Of a stretch of DNA of 64,000 nt, positions 10,376-19,658 are shown in pieces (positions within the stretch are counted from its first letter, which is position 1; the number at the start of each line of letters is the position of its first letter). The translations under genes were made by a program, and so were the position numbers. Origin of the DNA: Mucilaginibacter aquaedulcis. GTDB taxonomy: Bacteria; Bacteroidota; Bacteroidia; Sphingobacteriales; Sphingobacteriaceae. The notes under the pieces were generated by a model. It had not been told where the DNA came from and made no database searches. It was given only the letters and a program-made list of their open reading frames with translations. Location: the NCBI RefSeq assembly GCF_030409325.1, contig NZ_JAUFPR010000001.1, forward strand, positions 496,001-560,000, read 5' to 3'.

Positions 10376-10973
10376 ACTTTTTTAGATTGATTATTAGATA
10401 TATTATTATACAGTACGTTTTAATTTTAACAAGAGTGAGATGCATGACTAAGGGGAAGCACCTTTGCTGGTTATAATACCCGTTAATTGGCTACAGCTTA
10501 CCGAAGGCTTTAATAATTATGCCCCATGCTGTGCTTTAAAAACCATCTCTTATGGTTAATATTTTCTTATTGTTTAAAAATCACCAAGAACAAGCAGCTA
10601 TTCTGTTATAATTTTACCGTCATAGCATACTAAACTGACGGGATGACCGATTAAAACGACTTGAGAATATCAATTGAAGGGGAATAATTGATATTTATTA
10701 TTTACAAGCATATGTGGTTACGCTTGTATAAAAAATGGATATAAAATTTAAGTAGGTTTTTTTATCATAGAAATGTGTTTAATAGTTAATATAACACAGG
10801 CCAAGCTTTTAGCCTATTTTACTGATATCAAACACAATATTAACGTATGGGATTGTAGCCTGATATGCGAGAATCACCATTTTGATAATTCCGACACATT
10901 TGTGACACAGGCTTTTAGGATGGCCTCAAATATAGAATTTATTAATTTAAACTTAACAAGAATAAATAGCCGT
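10376..10973. other. 598-bp spacer upstream of susC
   Basis: An AT-rich region between the AraC gene and susC, both read leftward. It presumably holds the susC promoter, but I found no TAnnTTTG box on the minus strand close to the susC start. A 74-codon plus-strand frame (10773-10997) ends inside the AraC gene and has no family features, so I do not call it. Confidence 0.4.
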
Positions 10974-11840
10974 TCAGGCTATTTGTCTGTATTTTAAAGG
11001 AGTAATTTTATAGTGGGTTTTAAACAACCGTATAAAAGAACTCGGGCATTCAAAACCAATTAAATTAACTACCTCGTTAATTGGGTATGATGTACTTTTT
11101 AACAGTAATTGAGCCCTCCTTAAACGCAACTGTATTAAAAACTGATGAGGAGTTAAATTAAACGCCTGCTTGAACGTGCGTAACAAGTGGTTTACGGATA
11201 AGCAGGAGTGCTCTGCAAGGTCTTCAAGGCTTATATTCTGATTGTAGTTACTGTACAGGTATTCTTTGGCCATGTTTAACCGGCGCAATATCTCTAACTT
11301 GGTATTCGGATTTAAAAAATGAAGCTTATCGGCTTTGTTAAATATCTCTTCATCATAAATGCTGAAATAATTAATTAGGCAATGGTGCAGGTATTCGTTG
11401 ATCAATACTTCATCGTACATACCATCATCCAGATATTGCTTAAGGTGATATACATTGTATAGCATTTCGCCGGTAAGCGGATATATGGTTTCATCAAACT
11501 CCAAAAGCTGTTTTGCCTTAAAGGTATTTCTGCCAAATAAATGGCTGCCATTAAAAACCCAGCTATTTTTAAAGTCATTCAAAAACTGTTCGTCGAAATG
11601 GATACTGAATGATTGCACCGGAATATCCGAGTCGGTATCGGTTGAGAACTGGGTACCCCTGTTCAGTATTAAAAACGAATCGGGGTATATAGATAAATGC
11701 CGTCTGCCAATATCATACCTTTCATTACCGGCAAAAACAAACCGCAAACTAAAATCTGAACTGTATTGCAGGTTTTGGCCCTGGCTGCTTGTCCGGCTAT
11801 ATATTTTATTATTATTCCGCAAGGTTTTTGAATAATCCAT
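10974..11840 (-). CDS. AraC-family transcriptional regulator
   Basis: 288-residue regulator. The N-terminal ~180 residues look like a cupin-type sensing domain without signal peptide or membrane helix. The C-terminal ~100 residues are a double helix-turn-helix: the first around ISLEDLAEHSCLSVNHLLRTF, the second around YPINEVVNLIGFECPSSFIRLF, ending in the usual F..HY.ITPLKYR. It probably acts in the cytoplasm as a ligand-responsive activator. Its target could be the downstream susC/susD operon, but nothing in the sequence proves this. The ATG at 11838-11840 is the only plausible start. Confidence 0.9.
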   Translation of the reverse strand: MDYSKTLRNNNKIYSRTSSQGQNLQYSSDFSLRFVFAGNERYDIGRRHLSIYPDSFLILNRGTQFSTDTDSDIPVQSFSIHFDEQFLNDFKNSWVFNGSHLFGRNTFKAKQLLEFDETIYPLTGEMLYNVYHLKQYLDDGMYDEVLINEYLHHCLINYFSIYDEEIFNKADKLHFLNPNTKLEILRRLNMAKEYLYSNYNQNISLEDLAEHSCLSVNHLLRTFKQAFNLTPHQFLIQLRLRRAQLLLKSTSYPINEVVNLIGFECPSSFIRLFKTHYKITPLKYRQIA

Positions 11841-12502
11841 AATATAATTTTTATTATTATGTTATTTTCTACCAACAAAAGCACATTCACCATCACGGTT
11901 ATAAAACCCTGATATTAAGGCAGCTTGTCAGTTACTGGGGCCTACAGAAAATACGTCAATCATTTATGCAAATAGTAGTGATAAAGCAATGACTGTATTA
12001 ACTATAATGTAAATTTGAAAGTATTATTATAAGCATTAATAAAAGTTCACATTAACTTCATAATGCTATAACACTTTAAAAACTACGGGATTGATCCCCA
12101 ATATTATTTTACAATTATTGAGTTGATACTTGGTGTGAGTACAGTAGCCGGTCAGTTAAAACTTCTGTATATATCAAAGATAGGTTTATCTGATGGGTTA
12201 CCTATCCCCCTATTTGGGGGATTTTATGTTGTTAGAAAAAATAAAACAATACACTTGTGCACAATAGCATCTCCCTTATTACATAAACAACTGATTATTA
12301 ATAACTGGAAAATGAAAAACAGATAATAACGGTACATTTTTTCCTCCTTTTTATTTAAGAATTAAAGTAATTCAGTTTGTTCAATAGCTATGTAAGAAAA
12401 TCATTTACAACAGCTTACTGACAAAAGTACCTGGGTGATTAACCTTAAAATAGTATAAATCGGAACAAAGGGGAGTTGTTCAATAGGGAGAACAAAATTA
12501 TT
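11841..12502. other. 662-bp AT-rich region with one GC hairpin
   Basis: No convincing gene. It contains a G+C hairpin, ATCCCCC (12204-12210) with its complement at 12216-12222 around a 5-nt loop, followed by TTTT. This could end a short transcript on the plus strand. A 67-codon frame at 12123-12326 spans the hairpin and looks like chance. Confidence 0.4.
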
Positions 12503-13129
12503 TCAGATCAGTTTATTTTGTTTTGCCATTTTTATGGCATCGGCGCGTGAATTAACATCAAGCTTGTTATATATGTTTTTGATATGGCTGCGAACTGTTT
12601 CCAGATCTATAAACAATTCCTTAGCAATCTGGCTGCGACTTTTGCCCTCGCCAATAAGCTCCAGAATTTGTGTTTCGCGCTTTGACAAAGGCGACTCCTG
12701 GTTTTTCTGGAACGAGCGTATAACCAGCTTGGCTATGTTAATGCTCATGGGGCCTCCCCCTTCTTTCACTTCTTTTATTGATTCAATAATTTTTGCAGAG
12801 GGTGTATTTTTGGTAAGATAGCCCGATGCCCCATTACCTAACGCGTTAAATATTAGCTTTTCCGACTCATAAACCGTGAGTATGAGTATAAAACACTGCG
12901 GCAATATTTTTTTCAGTTTGGGTATGGCATCAATGCCGTTGGTGCCGGGTAACTCAATATCCAGTAATATCACATCAGGATGATCGGCACCTATCTTTTT
13001 TATGGCTTCATCAAATGAGCAGTAAGTACTTACAACCTCATACCCTTCTGTTGCGCCAATTAAATAGGCATAACCATTGCGTATAGTTTCATCATCTTCA
13101 ATAATGGTTATTTTAATGTTACGATTCAT
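12503..13129 (-). CDS. LuxR/NarL-type response regulator
   Basis: 208-residue two-component response regulator. The receiver domain has the acidic pocket IIEDDE (residues 9-14), phospho-acceptor Asp57 in ILLDIELPG and a Lys near 107 in GYLTKNT. The C-terminal LuxR-type HTH covers about 145-205 (LSKRETQILELIGEGKS, then a recognition helix near ETVRSHIKNIY). I start it at the ATG 13129, 13 bp after the kinase stop; a longer frame would need a TTG overlapping the kinase end. It is the obvious partner of the upstream kinase. Confidence 0.93.
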   Translation of the reverse strand: MNRNIKITIIEDDETIRNGYAYLIGATEGYEVVSTYCSFDEAIKKIGADHPDVILLDIELPGTNGIDAIPKLKKILPQCFILILTVYESEKLIFNALGNGASGYLTKNTPSAKIIESIKEVKEGGGPMSINIAKLVIRSFQKNQESPLSKRETQILELIGEGKSRSQIAKELFIDLETVRSHIKNIYNKLDVNSRADAIKMAKQNKLI

Positions 13130-13142
13130 AGTGTGTTTATAA

Positions 13143-16103
13143 TTAAGCGGCAACGTTTTTTCTGAATCTTAATTCAACCAACGTTCCCTTTCCTTCTTCA
13201 GAAACAATAACAAGTTCGGCATTTATGCGTTTTGCCCTTGCTTTAATATTATTTAGTCCGTGCCCTTTGGGTGCATTATTCTTGTTGAACCCCTTACCAT
13301 CATCACTAAGGCGCAGGTTTATTTCATGCCTGTCAAAATAGGCCCACTGCAGTATAACCTCTTTTGCATCGGCATGTTTAAGCACATTGTTTAGCAGTTC
13401 CTTGTATATCATGGTAATGTTACGGCTATACTCCATGGGTAGTTTAATCTGCTGCAGCGCTTCCTCTATCCCATCAAACGAAAAATTGGTTGGTACATCC
13501 TGAAAAAGCTCAATACCTATTCCCTTTATATGCATTAATGTTTCATATAAATTATCGCTCTTAGGGTCAAGTGCCCATAAAATATCTTTGGTACCGTTGT
13601 ACAGGGCCGCCGCGTTCTGCTTAATCTGATCAACCAAACTATGCTGATCGGTTTTATGATGTTCTATTTTAGCATCCAAAATTTCGGAAAGTACAGATAT
13701 GCGGGTTAGCTTATTACCGAGGTCATCATGAAAATCTTCGGCCGTTTGCTGCCGTATTTTTATTTTCTCTTCCTGTTTCATGGCTTCAATAACCTGCTGA
13801 CGCTGTATTTTACTGTGATGCCATATATTTTGCAAGCCAAAGCCAATCAAAACAAAAAATAACACTGCCGAAATTTGAAAGGTAAGTGTTTGATAAAAAG
13901 GAGGTACAATTTCAAAACTAAAATTAGCCGTATTAGCCGAGATTTTGCCCTCGGGGCTTACAGATTTTACCTTAAACGTATATTTACCCGGTGGCAGCAT
14001 AGGGTAATCAACAATGTTGTTTTTTACCGGTGAACAGAATGTACTATCAAGTCCCACCAGTTTATACCTGTATGATACCCCTTCCGGATTTTTTAAATAT
14101 ATCCCGGTAAATGATATAGATAAATGATTTTGCTTGTAATTAAGCTGTGCATTATTACTTAAATAAGTATAATTGGTATCTGCATTACGCCCCACATGCG
14201 GCATAAGCTTCACACTTTCAATCAGGATATGCGGCGGATAAAATGGCTGTGCCTTTGCCCTGGTATTGTAAACCATAACCGATTTGGTGGTGCCGACCCA
14301 AATTTGATGATCCCTGTACAGGATGGCGTTTTGATTGGTTTCAAAAATAGGTTCTTTGGTACCGGTGTTGTCAATTACCGAAAAACGCTGCGTAGCCTCA
14401 TCAAACTGCATCCGGTTAACGCCGCGGCCGGTACCTATCCATATCTTACCCAAATCGTCGGCCATGATGCTGTATATAGCATTGGCCTTGAGGCCGTCAC
14501 TTACCGAATATGCTTTCAGATGTCCGTTCTTTATATCCCAGGTGAATAAACCACTATCATCGGTACCAATAAGCATTAAGTTTTTATACCGGTACATGCA
14601 AAGTATAGCCGAGTTTTTAAGCAGCTTTTGGTTAGAGAAAGTGTTTACTATTTTCTTGTTCACCGCCAGTACAATACCGTTTTGCGTACCGATAAATACC
14701 GAATCGCGGCCGGTAGCTACAAGCGATGCCGAAAAATCTGTGCTTTTTTCCAAATGCTTAAGCTTCCCATCTTCATAGTAATAGCACCCCATTGAAGTAG
14801 CCAGCCATATCACCCCGTTACTATCGCCGGTAATGCAATGAAAAGCCACATCCTCGCTGCCTTTTACCTGCCTGAAACCGTTTTTATCATACTGCCATAA
14901 ACCGGCCTGATCTGTACCTATCCAGATGGTTTTATTTTTATCGGTAAACAGGCATTGTACGCCCTTTAAGTATTGCGGAGTCACAGGCATGGCTACCTCT
15001 ACTAACTTTTGCCCATCGTGCCGGATGAGGCCGCCACCGTCAATTCCTAATAGAATGTGGTTATTCCAGTCGGTGGTAATTGCCATGGCAATTTTTGAGT
15101 TGGGCATACCCTGCGAAATATCAAAAGTTACGTATTTGTTACCTTCGCACCGGTATACGCCGTTGCCCGCGCTTCCCAACCACAGGTTATTATCCGCATC
15201 GCAATATATATCGGCTATCGAATTATCACTCAGGCCATTTGATGAGTTATAATGTATTACTTCATCATCATTAAGTATACAATATGCACCATTATCTGTA
15301 CCTATCCACAGGGCTTTATAGGCATCCTGCTCCAGGCTAAGCAGTTGCCCTTTTATGGTTGCCATTTGTTTTGGAGCAAATGGTAAAAGCTGGTTAGCAG
15401 CATTAATATAAAACAAGCCGTTCCAGGCCAGAACATATATTTTTTGCTTATCAAACTTGTCAAATAAAATTTTCCTTACCGGTACAGCCTCGTACTTGCC
15501 CGTAAATGGTGTGGATGATACCCATTTGTTACCGGCCAGGCTGTATAATCCCTTTTGGTAAACCGCTACATAAAGCCTGCCCTTATTTACTGCCAGTGCC
15601 GTCACCTTAAAACCGCTTACCGGTGTTACCAGCACCATATCATGACCCGAGATCCTGAACAGATCGCCCGACATTACTATCCAGATGGTTCCCTCGCCGT
15701 CCTGCGTTATGTTGGTTACAATGTTGTTTTTTTGAGCAGTGTCTGCCTTAAATGTTTCAATCTTATTGTTGTAAAGTACTGCCAGGCCGTTAAGCGTACC
15801 AAACCATGTACGGCCCTCTTTATCAACAAAGCCCGTTTTTACAAAGTTATTGGGCAAACCATCCTGCCGGTTATAACCCATAAAATCTTTACCATCAAAA
15901 CGGCAGGCGCCTCCAAAAGTGCCAATCCAAAGGCGGTGTTCATTATCCATAAATAATTTATTCACCTGCGATTGTATCAACCCATTTTCAATATCATAGT
16001 GGGCAAAGGTGTATTTTTGCGCCAGCACAACTCCCCCCTGCATTAAACAAAGCATTATCATGCATGTAAATGCCCTTGTTATATATATAAGCCGCTTGTT
16101 CAA
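13143..16103 (-). CDS. Propeller/Y_Y_Y sensor histidine kinase (HisKA_3)
   Basis: 986-residue membrane sensor kinase. After a signal peptide (ends near residue 28, VLAQ) come many two-component-regulator propeller repeats (patterns like LWIGT.GG and IWIGTDQAGLW, about 30-640). A Y_Y_Y domain (about 660-740) and one membrane helix (about 745-768) follow. The cytoplasmic part has the HisKA_3 phospho-His in EDFHDDLGNKL (His near 791) and a GHKL ATPase (N box near 903, DDGKGF near 934, GHGLNN near 949). Unlike hybrid HTCS proteins it lacks its own receiver or HTH domain and uses the adjacent regulator. The start must be the TTG at 16101-16103: a TAA precedes it directly, and the next ATG would remove the basic n-region of the signal peptide. 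Confidence 0.93.
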   Translation of the reverse strand: MNKRLIYITRAFTCMIMLCLMQGGVVLAQKYTFAHYDIENGLIQSQVNKLFMDNEHRLWIGTFGGACRFDGKDFMGYNRQDGLPNNFVKTGFVDKEGRTWFGTLNGLAVLYNNKIETFKADTAQKNNIVTNITQDGEGTIWIVMSGDLFRISGHDMVLVTPVSGFKVTALAVNKGRLYVAVYQKGLYSLAGNKWVSSTPFTGKYEAVPVRKILFDKFDKQKIYVLAWNGLFYINAANQLLPFAPKQMATIKGQLLSLEQDAYKALWIGTDNGAYCILNDDEVIHYNSSNGLSDNSIADIYCDADNNLWLGSAGNGVYRCEGNKYVTFDISQGMPNSKIAMAITTDWNNHILLGIDGGGLIRHDGQKLVEVAMPVTPQYLKGVQCLFTDKNKTIWIGTDQAGLWQYDKNGFRQVKGSEDVAFHCITGDSNGVIWLATSMGCYYYEDGKLKHLEKSTDFSASLVATGRDSVFIGTQNGIVLAVNKKIVNTFSNQKLLKNSAILCMYRYKNLMLIGTDDSGLFTWDIKNGHLKAYSVSDGLKANAIYSIMADDLGKIWIGTGRGVNRMQFDEATQRFSVIDNTGTKEPIFETNQNAILYRDHQIWVGTTKSVMVYNTRAKAQPFYPPHILIESVKLMPHVGRNADTNYTYLSNNAQLNYKQNHLSISFTGIYLKNPEGVSYRYKLVGLDSTFCSPVKNNIVDYPMLPPGKYTFKVKSVSPEGKISANTANFSFEIVPPFYQTLTFQISAVLFFVLIGFGLQNIWHHSKIQRQQVIEAMKQEEKIKIRQQTAEDFHDDLGNKLTRISVLSEILDAKIEHHKTDQHSLVDQIKQNAAALYNGTKDILWALDPKSDNLYETLMHIKGIGIELFQDVPTNFSFDGIEEALQQIKLPMEYSRNITMIYKELLNNVLKHADAKEVILQWAYFDRHEINLRLSDDGKGFNKNNAPKGHGLNNIKARAKRINAELVIVSEEGKGTLVELRFRKNVAA

Positions 16104-16168
16104 TTACGCAAAATTAATAGCCCTAAGTATCAACACAATAAAATTCAAATTAAAGCTAAATAAAATAA

Positions 16169-16195
16169 AAAAAATCACCCTTTTGGGGTGATTCC
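16169..16195 (-). terminator. Terminator of the NTF2-like gene
   Basis: Stem AATCACCC (16173-16180) with its complement at 16186-16193 and a 5-nt loop. On the minus strand it is followed by eight T. It lies 53 bp beyond the stop of the gene at 16246-16728. Confidence 0.75.
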
Positions 16196-16245
16196 TTTTT
16201 ATGCGGGCAACTTGCCGGGAAGCCCAGCCAGCGTTGTATATAAGA

Positions 16246-16728
16246 TCAGTTAGTGAAATCCTTTTTAGCAGTTACCGGCGCGTTGTTACCCGGTACCTCA
16301 TTATCATCAAACATTTTGCAAACCTGTGTAATTTTCCATTGGGCATTATCGTCCTTTTCAACTATCAGGTAGTTATGCTGAATAGTATCGTGATAGCTAA
16401 AATCAACCCGGGCAATTACCATGGCATCACTTTTGGCAAGCACTTCGTAATTGCACTCGCAGTTTTGCTGTATGCCCGCATTGCTTTTCATGCTTTCAAT
16501 CAGGCTTTCCTTATCTTGCTTGATAACCTTGTTACCGCGGGGTATTTTCATACTTGAGTTATCATCCATTATACTATTAAGCTTTTTATAATTGGAGTTC
16601 ATGTGGCACTCCATAAAATCTTTGATCACGGTTTTAAAATCGCCGTCAGATTTAGGGCCCGTATAAGCATAGGTAGCTGTGGCGGATAATAAACTTATTA
16701 TACAGGCCACTAAAAATTTCTTATTCAT
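16246..16728 (-). CDS. Secreted NTF2-like (lumazine-binding-like) protein, hypothetical
   Basis: 160-residue exported protein. The signal peptide MNKKFLVACIISLLSATATYA is clear, so I use the ATG at 16728 instead of a longer upstream frame. The mature part begins with a helical segment (FKTVIKDFMECHMNSNYKKL) and has alternating beta strands ending in WKITQVCKMF, which suggests the NTF2/SnoaL fold of Bacteroidota lumazine-binding-like proteins. Cysteines at CECNY suggest a disulfide after export. Function is unknown. It is a single gene with its own terminator. Confidence 0.65.
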   Translation of the reverse strand: MNKKFLVACIISLLSATATYAYTGPKSDGDFKTVIKDFMECHMNSNYKKLNSIMDDNSSMKIPRGNKVIKQDKESLIESMKSNAGIQQNCECNYEVLAKSDAMVIARVDFSYHDTIQHNYLIVEKDDNAQWKITQVCKMFDDNEVPGNNAPVTAKKDFTN

Positions 16729-16970
16729 TGTGATATCTTTTTTATCAAATGTCACTATGGATATAAAATAAAAATATGTGTATAGCACTTTTAAAATATG
16801 CGTATAACACCAATTAATATTAGCATATCACCGCGGTTATCGTTTTTGCTATCTTATCTTAAACCTCTCGTAACATTCGCTTTACTTAGGCCATTAATTT
16901 CAAATAGCTGACAAACAAATGATACCTGCCATGGCTTTTATTATGAACTTAGATTTATAATTTAAACACT

Positions 16971-17921
16971 ATGGAAAAACGTGAATTGGGTAACTCCGGC
17001 ATAAGTACCGCCCCGCTTATTTTTGGCGGCAATGTATTTGGCTGGACTGTTAAAGGCAAGGATAACGCCCTTTTACTGGATGCATTTTTAGACGCCGGTT
17101 TTAATACCGTTGATACCGCCGACGTTTACTCGGCCTGGGTTACGGGTAATAAAGGCGGCGAATCTGAAATAGAAATAGGTAAATGGATCAAACAAAGCGG
17201 CAAGCGCGATAAGGTAATTATTGCCACCAAGGTAGGTGCCGAACTGGGTCCCGACAAAAAGGGACTTAAAAAAGATTATATTATTAAGGCCGCCGAAGAC
17301 TCATTAAGCAGGCTGCAAACCGATTATATTGATCTGTACCAATCGCATTATGATGATGCCTCAACTCCGGTTGAAGAAACGCTGCGTGCTTACGATCAAT
17401 TAATTAAAGATGGTAAGGTAAGGGCCATAGGCGCCTCCAATTTTTCTGTTGAAAGATTGCATGAATCGCTCAAGGTAAGCCGCGAAAAAGGATTAGCAGC
17501 CTACCAAACCCTACAACCCGAATATAATTTATTTGACCGCCAGCAATACGAAACTGTTTTTGAACCCTTTATAAGAGAGCAAAACATTGGCGTTATCAGC
17601 TATTTTTCGTTGGCAAGCGGCTTTTTGAGCGGCAAATACCGATCGGCTGCTGATTTGGAAGGCAGCAACAGGGCCGCTTTGGTGAAAAAATATTTAACGG
17701 AACGGGGCTTCAATATTTTAAATGCTTTGGATGATGTAGCCACTCAATATAGCGCTACACCATCAGCCATTGCTTTGGCCTGGCTAATTGCAAGGCCCGG
17801 AATAACAGCACCTATAGTGAGCGCGACAAATGTGGCCCAGCTTAATGAATTAACAAAGGCTGCTACGCTACAATTAAGTAATGAAGCTATTGAAACGCTT
17901 AATACCGCAAGTGCCTATTAA
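16971..17921 (+). CDS. Aldo/keto reductase
   Basis: 316-residue NADPH-dependent oxidoreductase with the (beta/alpha)8 AKR fold. The catalytic tetrad is visible: Asp48 and Tyr53 in DTADVYS, Lys87 in IATKVG and His126 in LYQSHYDD. The phosphate-binding C-terminal region has ALAWLIARPGITAPIVSATN. Sequence style matches the YajO/Tas-like AKR branch; the natural substrate cannot be told. It is followed by a 44-bp palindrome and then an AraC gene in the same direction, so the pair may be functionally linked. Confidence 0.93.
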   Translation: MEKRELGNSGISTAPLIFGGNVFGWTVKGKDNALLLDAFLDAGFNTVDTADVYSAWVTGNKGGESEIEIGKWIKQSGKRDKVIIATKVGAELGPDKKGLKKDYIIKAAEDSLSRLQTDYIDLYQSHYDDASTPVEETLRAYDQLIKDGKVRAIGASNFSVERLHESLKVSREKGLAAYQTLQPEYNLFDRQQYETVFEPFIREQNIGVISYFSLASGFLSGKYRSAADLEGSNRAALVKKYLTERGFNILNALDDVATQYSATPSAIALAWLIARPGITAPIVSATNVAQLNELTKAATLQLSNEAIETLNTASAY

Positions 17922-17932
17922 TTGAACAGGCA

Positions 17933-17993
17933 TTTTAATGGTACTATTCAATTATAATTGAATAGTACCATTAAAAACTAAAATAGTACCATT
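17933..17993. promoter_or_regulatory. 44-bp perfect palindrome plus extra half-site (putative AraC operator)
   Basis: Bases 17933-17976 are a perfect inverted repeat without spacer; each half is 22 bp and contains AATGGTACTATT or its complement. A third copy of the half-site AATAGTACCATT follows at 17982-17993, exactly 21 bp (two helical turns) after the copy at 17961-17972. The array ends 33 bp before the downstream AraC start, a normal place for an AraC-type operator. It could instead act as a terminator for the aldo/keto reductase gene, or do both. Confidence 0.55.
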
Positions 17994-18013
17994 ACAAGTG
18001 GTAATTTGGTGTG

Positions 18014-18021
18014 TAAATTTG
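18014..18021 (+). promoter_or_regulatory. -7 box TAAATTTG of the AraC gene
   Basis: Exact match to the Bacteroidota -7 consensus TAnnTTTG. It ends 4 nt before the ATG, so transcription would begin at or next to the start codon (leaderless). No clear TTG was found at the -33 position. Confidence 0.4.
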
Positions 18022-18025
18022 TATC

Positions 18026-18910
18026 ATGATACAAAACATACCACTAATTGATATTTGCTCCTTATCTGACATAGATCAGGACGATATACTTATCAGTCGT
18101 TTTGCACCATACCTCGATAGTCACAAAAACCTGTTTACTACCCATCGCCATTCCTTTTACCATTTGGTGTTATTTACAGAGGGCGCAGGTATACATACTA
18201 TCGATTTTGAAAATTTTGAAGCCAAACCTGGTCAAATTTATTTTATGACACCCGGCCAGGTACACTCCTGGAGTTTTAATGGTCATACAGATGGATATAT
18301 CATCAATTTTTCAACTTCATTTATACAATCGTTTTTATTGCAGCAAGGGTATTTAGATGGTTTTTCATTTTTCAGCGGTAACCTGACCGATGCTGTAATC
18401 AACCTGCCTGATGAAACTTATAATGCTGTAAAAAACTTGTTTGAAGCCATACTGACTGAGTATGAAACACCTGCCGCATCGGCCAGCGACATGATCAGGC
18501 TTTTAATGCTACAGATATTTATCAAAGTGAACAGGCTTTGTGTAAACCCGGTTTCGGGCGGTAACTCTTCCTACAATCAAACACTGCTCAAAAGCTTTAA
18601 AAATTTAATAGAAACACACTATACCGATATTAAGCTGCCTAAAGATTATGCAGCCATGCTGTACATTACCCCTAACCACCTCAACGCGGTTTGTAAGGAC
18701 ATTATGGGTATATCTGCCGGCGAGATGATCCGCAACAGGGTAATGCTTGAAGCAAAGCGTATGCTAACCAACCCTAAGCTTAGTATCAATGAAATATCAC
18801 TCAAATTAAACTTTAGCGACAACTCCTATTTTACCAAGTTTTTCAAGAAACTGGAAGAAATTACCCCCGAAGAATTCAGAAAAAAATTAATATACGATCA
18901 TGGAAAATAA
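18026..18910 (+). CDS. AraC-family transcriptional regulator
   Basis: 294-residue regulator with an N-terminal cupin-like sensing domain (THRHSFYHLVLFTEG near residue 38, a metal/ligand-pocket-like His pattern, and PGQVHSWSFNG near 82). The C-terminal AraC double HTH starts near 195: LPKDYAAMLYITPNHLNAVCK, then LSINEISLKLNFSDNSYFTKF and the closing ITPEEFRK. Probable cytoplasmic ligand-responsive regulator; the palindrome directly upstream is its likely binding site. Its last 11 bp overlap the DUF983 gene, indicating co-transcription. Confidence 0.92.
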   Translation: MIQNIPLIDICSLSDIDQDDILISRFAPYLDSHKNLFTTHRHSFYHLVLFTEGAGIHTIDFENFEAKPGQIYFMTPGQVHSWSFNGHTDGYIINFSTSFIQSFLLQQGYLDGFSFFSGNLTDAVINLPDETYNAVKNLFEAILTEYETPAASASDMIRLLMLQIFIKVNRLCVNPVSGGNSSYNQTLLKSFKNLIETHYTDIKLPKDYAAMLYITPNHLNAVCKDIMGISAGEMIRNRVMLEAKRMLTNPKLSINEISLKLNFSDNSYFTKFFKKLEEITPEEFRKKLIYDHGK

Positions 18911-19307
18911 ACAATACAAATTAGCCGCCTGGCCTGCAATTGTACGCGCCAAATGTCCGCGCTGCAGGCGTGGTAACCTGTTTGCCAACAGCATGTACGG
19001 TTTTAAAGGCCAGGTAATGAACACCACCTGCTCACACTGTGGTTTAACATTTGAAAAAGAGCCAGGCTATTTTTATGTGGCTATGTTTGTGAGCTATGCC
19101 TTTAACGTAGCCGAAATGGTAACTATAGCTGTTGCCATCAGCGTGTTAACCGGCAGTAAAAATCCATGGTTGTATGTGTCAATAATATTAGCAGTGGCAG
19201 TAATACTGTCACCATTTAACTTCAGATACTCAAGGGTAATATTGCTGCACTGGCTAACCCCAGGCCTACATTACCGCCCCGAATTGAGCCAGGACAAAAT
19301 TAACTGA
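18900..19307 (+). CDS. DUF983 family membrane protein
   Basis: 135-residue protein of the DUF983 family. Two CxxC pairs (Cys19/Cys22 in CPRCRRGNLF, Cys44/Cys47 in CSHCGLTFE) form a probable zinc ribbon. The family stretch EKEPGYFYVAMFVSYAF leads into two membrane helices (about 57-82 and 88-110). The molecular role is unknown. Its ATG overlaps the end of the AraC gene by 11 bp, suggesting translational coupling. A strong terminator follows. Confidence 0.88.
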   Translation: MENKQYKLAAWPAIVRAKCPRCRRGNLFANSMYGFKGQVMNTTCSHCGLTFEKEPGYFYVAMFVSYAFNVAEMVTIAVAISVLTGSKNPWLYVSIILAVAVILSPFNFRYSRVILLHWLTPGLHYRPELSQDKIN

Positions 19308-19337
19308 TCTTTTTGTTTCTTTTTGATGATGATGATG

Positions 19338-19373
19338 AACGTTTGCGGTATAAAAGCCGCAAGCGTTTTTTTG
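19338..19373 (+). terminator. Rho-independent terminator after DUF983 gene
   Basis: An 11-bp stem with one wobble (AACGTTTGCGG at 19338-19348, partner 19356-19366) is followed by seven T. Confidence 0.85.
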
Positions 19374-19452
19374 TGATCATGGTTAAACCTTGATTTGCGC
19401 TTTCGGTCATAATTATACAAAGTTTAAGTTCAACACATTAATATTTCGACCT

Positions 19453-19608
19453 ATGAAAACCAGATTAATCACCATAAAAAAAGATCTGTATAATGTATTT
19501 GTAATGGGCAATGCTGAAGACAGGCAACTGGCCCGGATATACATTTTATTAGCAGTACCACTATTTGCCCTTTTATTCTCCTTCGGGCATTTTCCAGTCT
19601 ACCGCTAA
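19453..19608 (+). CDS. Small single-pass membrane protein, hypothetical
   Basis: 51-residue frame starting MKTRLITIKKDLYNVF, followed by NAEDRQLARIYILLAVPL and a C-terminal hydrophobic segment (about residues 29-45). A longer upstream frame lacks sense, so I start at this ATG. It has a basic N-terminus and one membrane helix. No family is recognised. A terminator lies upstream, so it would need its own promoter. Confidence 0.45.
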   Translation: MKTRLITIKKDLYNVFVMGNAEDRQLARIYILLAVPLFALLFSFGHFPVYR

Positions 19609-19658
19609 TCATATGAGCAACGGGGACTTTTAGAGGGTAATAGCCTATGAAAAGGCAA

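Noticed and set aside
10773-10997. 74-codon plus-strand frame upstream of susC
   Set aside because: Runs into the AraC gene on the other strand, has no signal or motif, and its composition is that of AT-rich spacer.
12123-12326. 67-codon frame in the 662-bp spacer
   Set aside because: Crosses a GC hairpin that looks like a terminator; no recognisable protein character.
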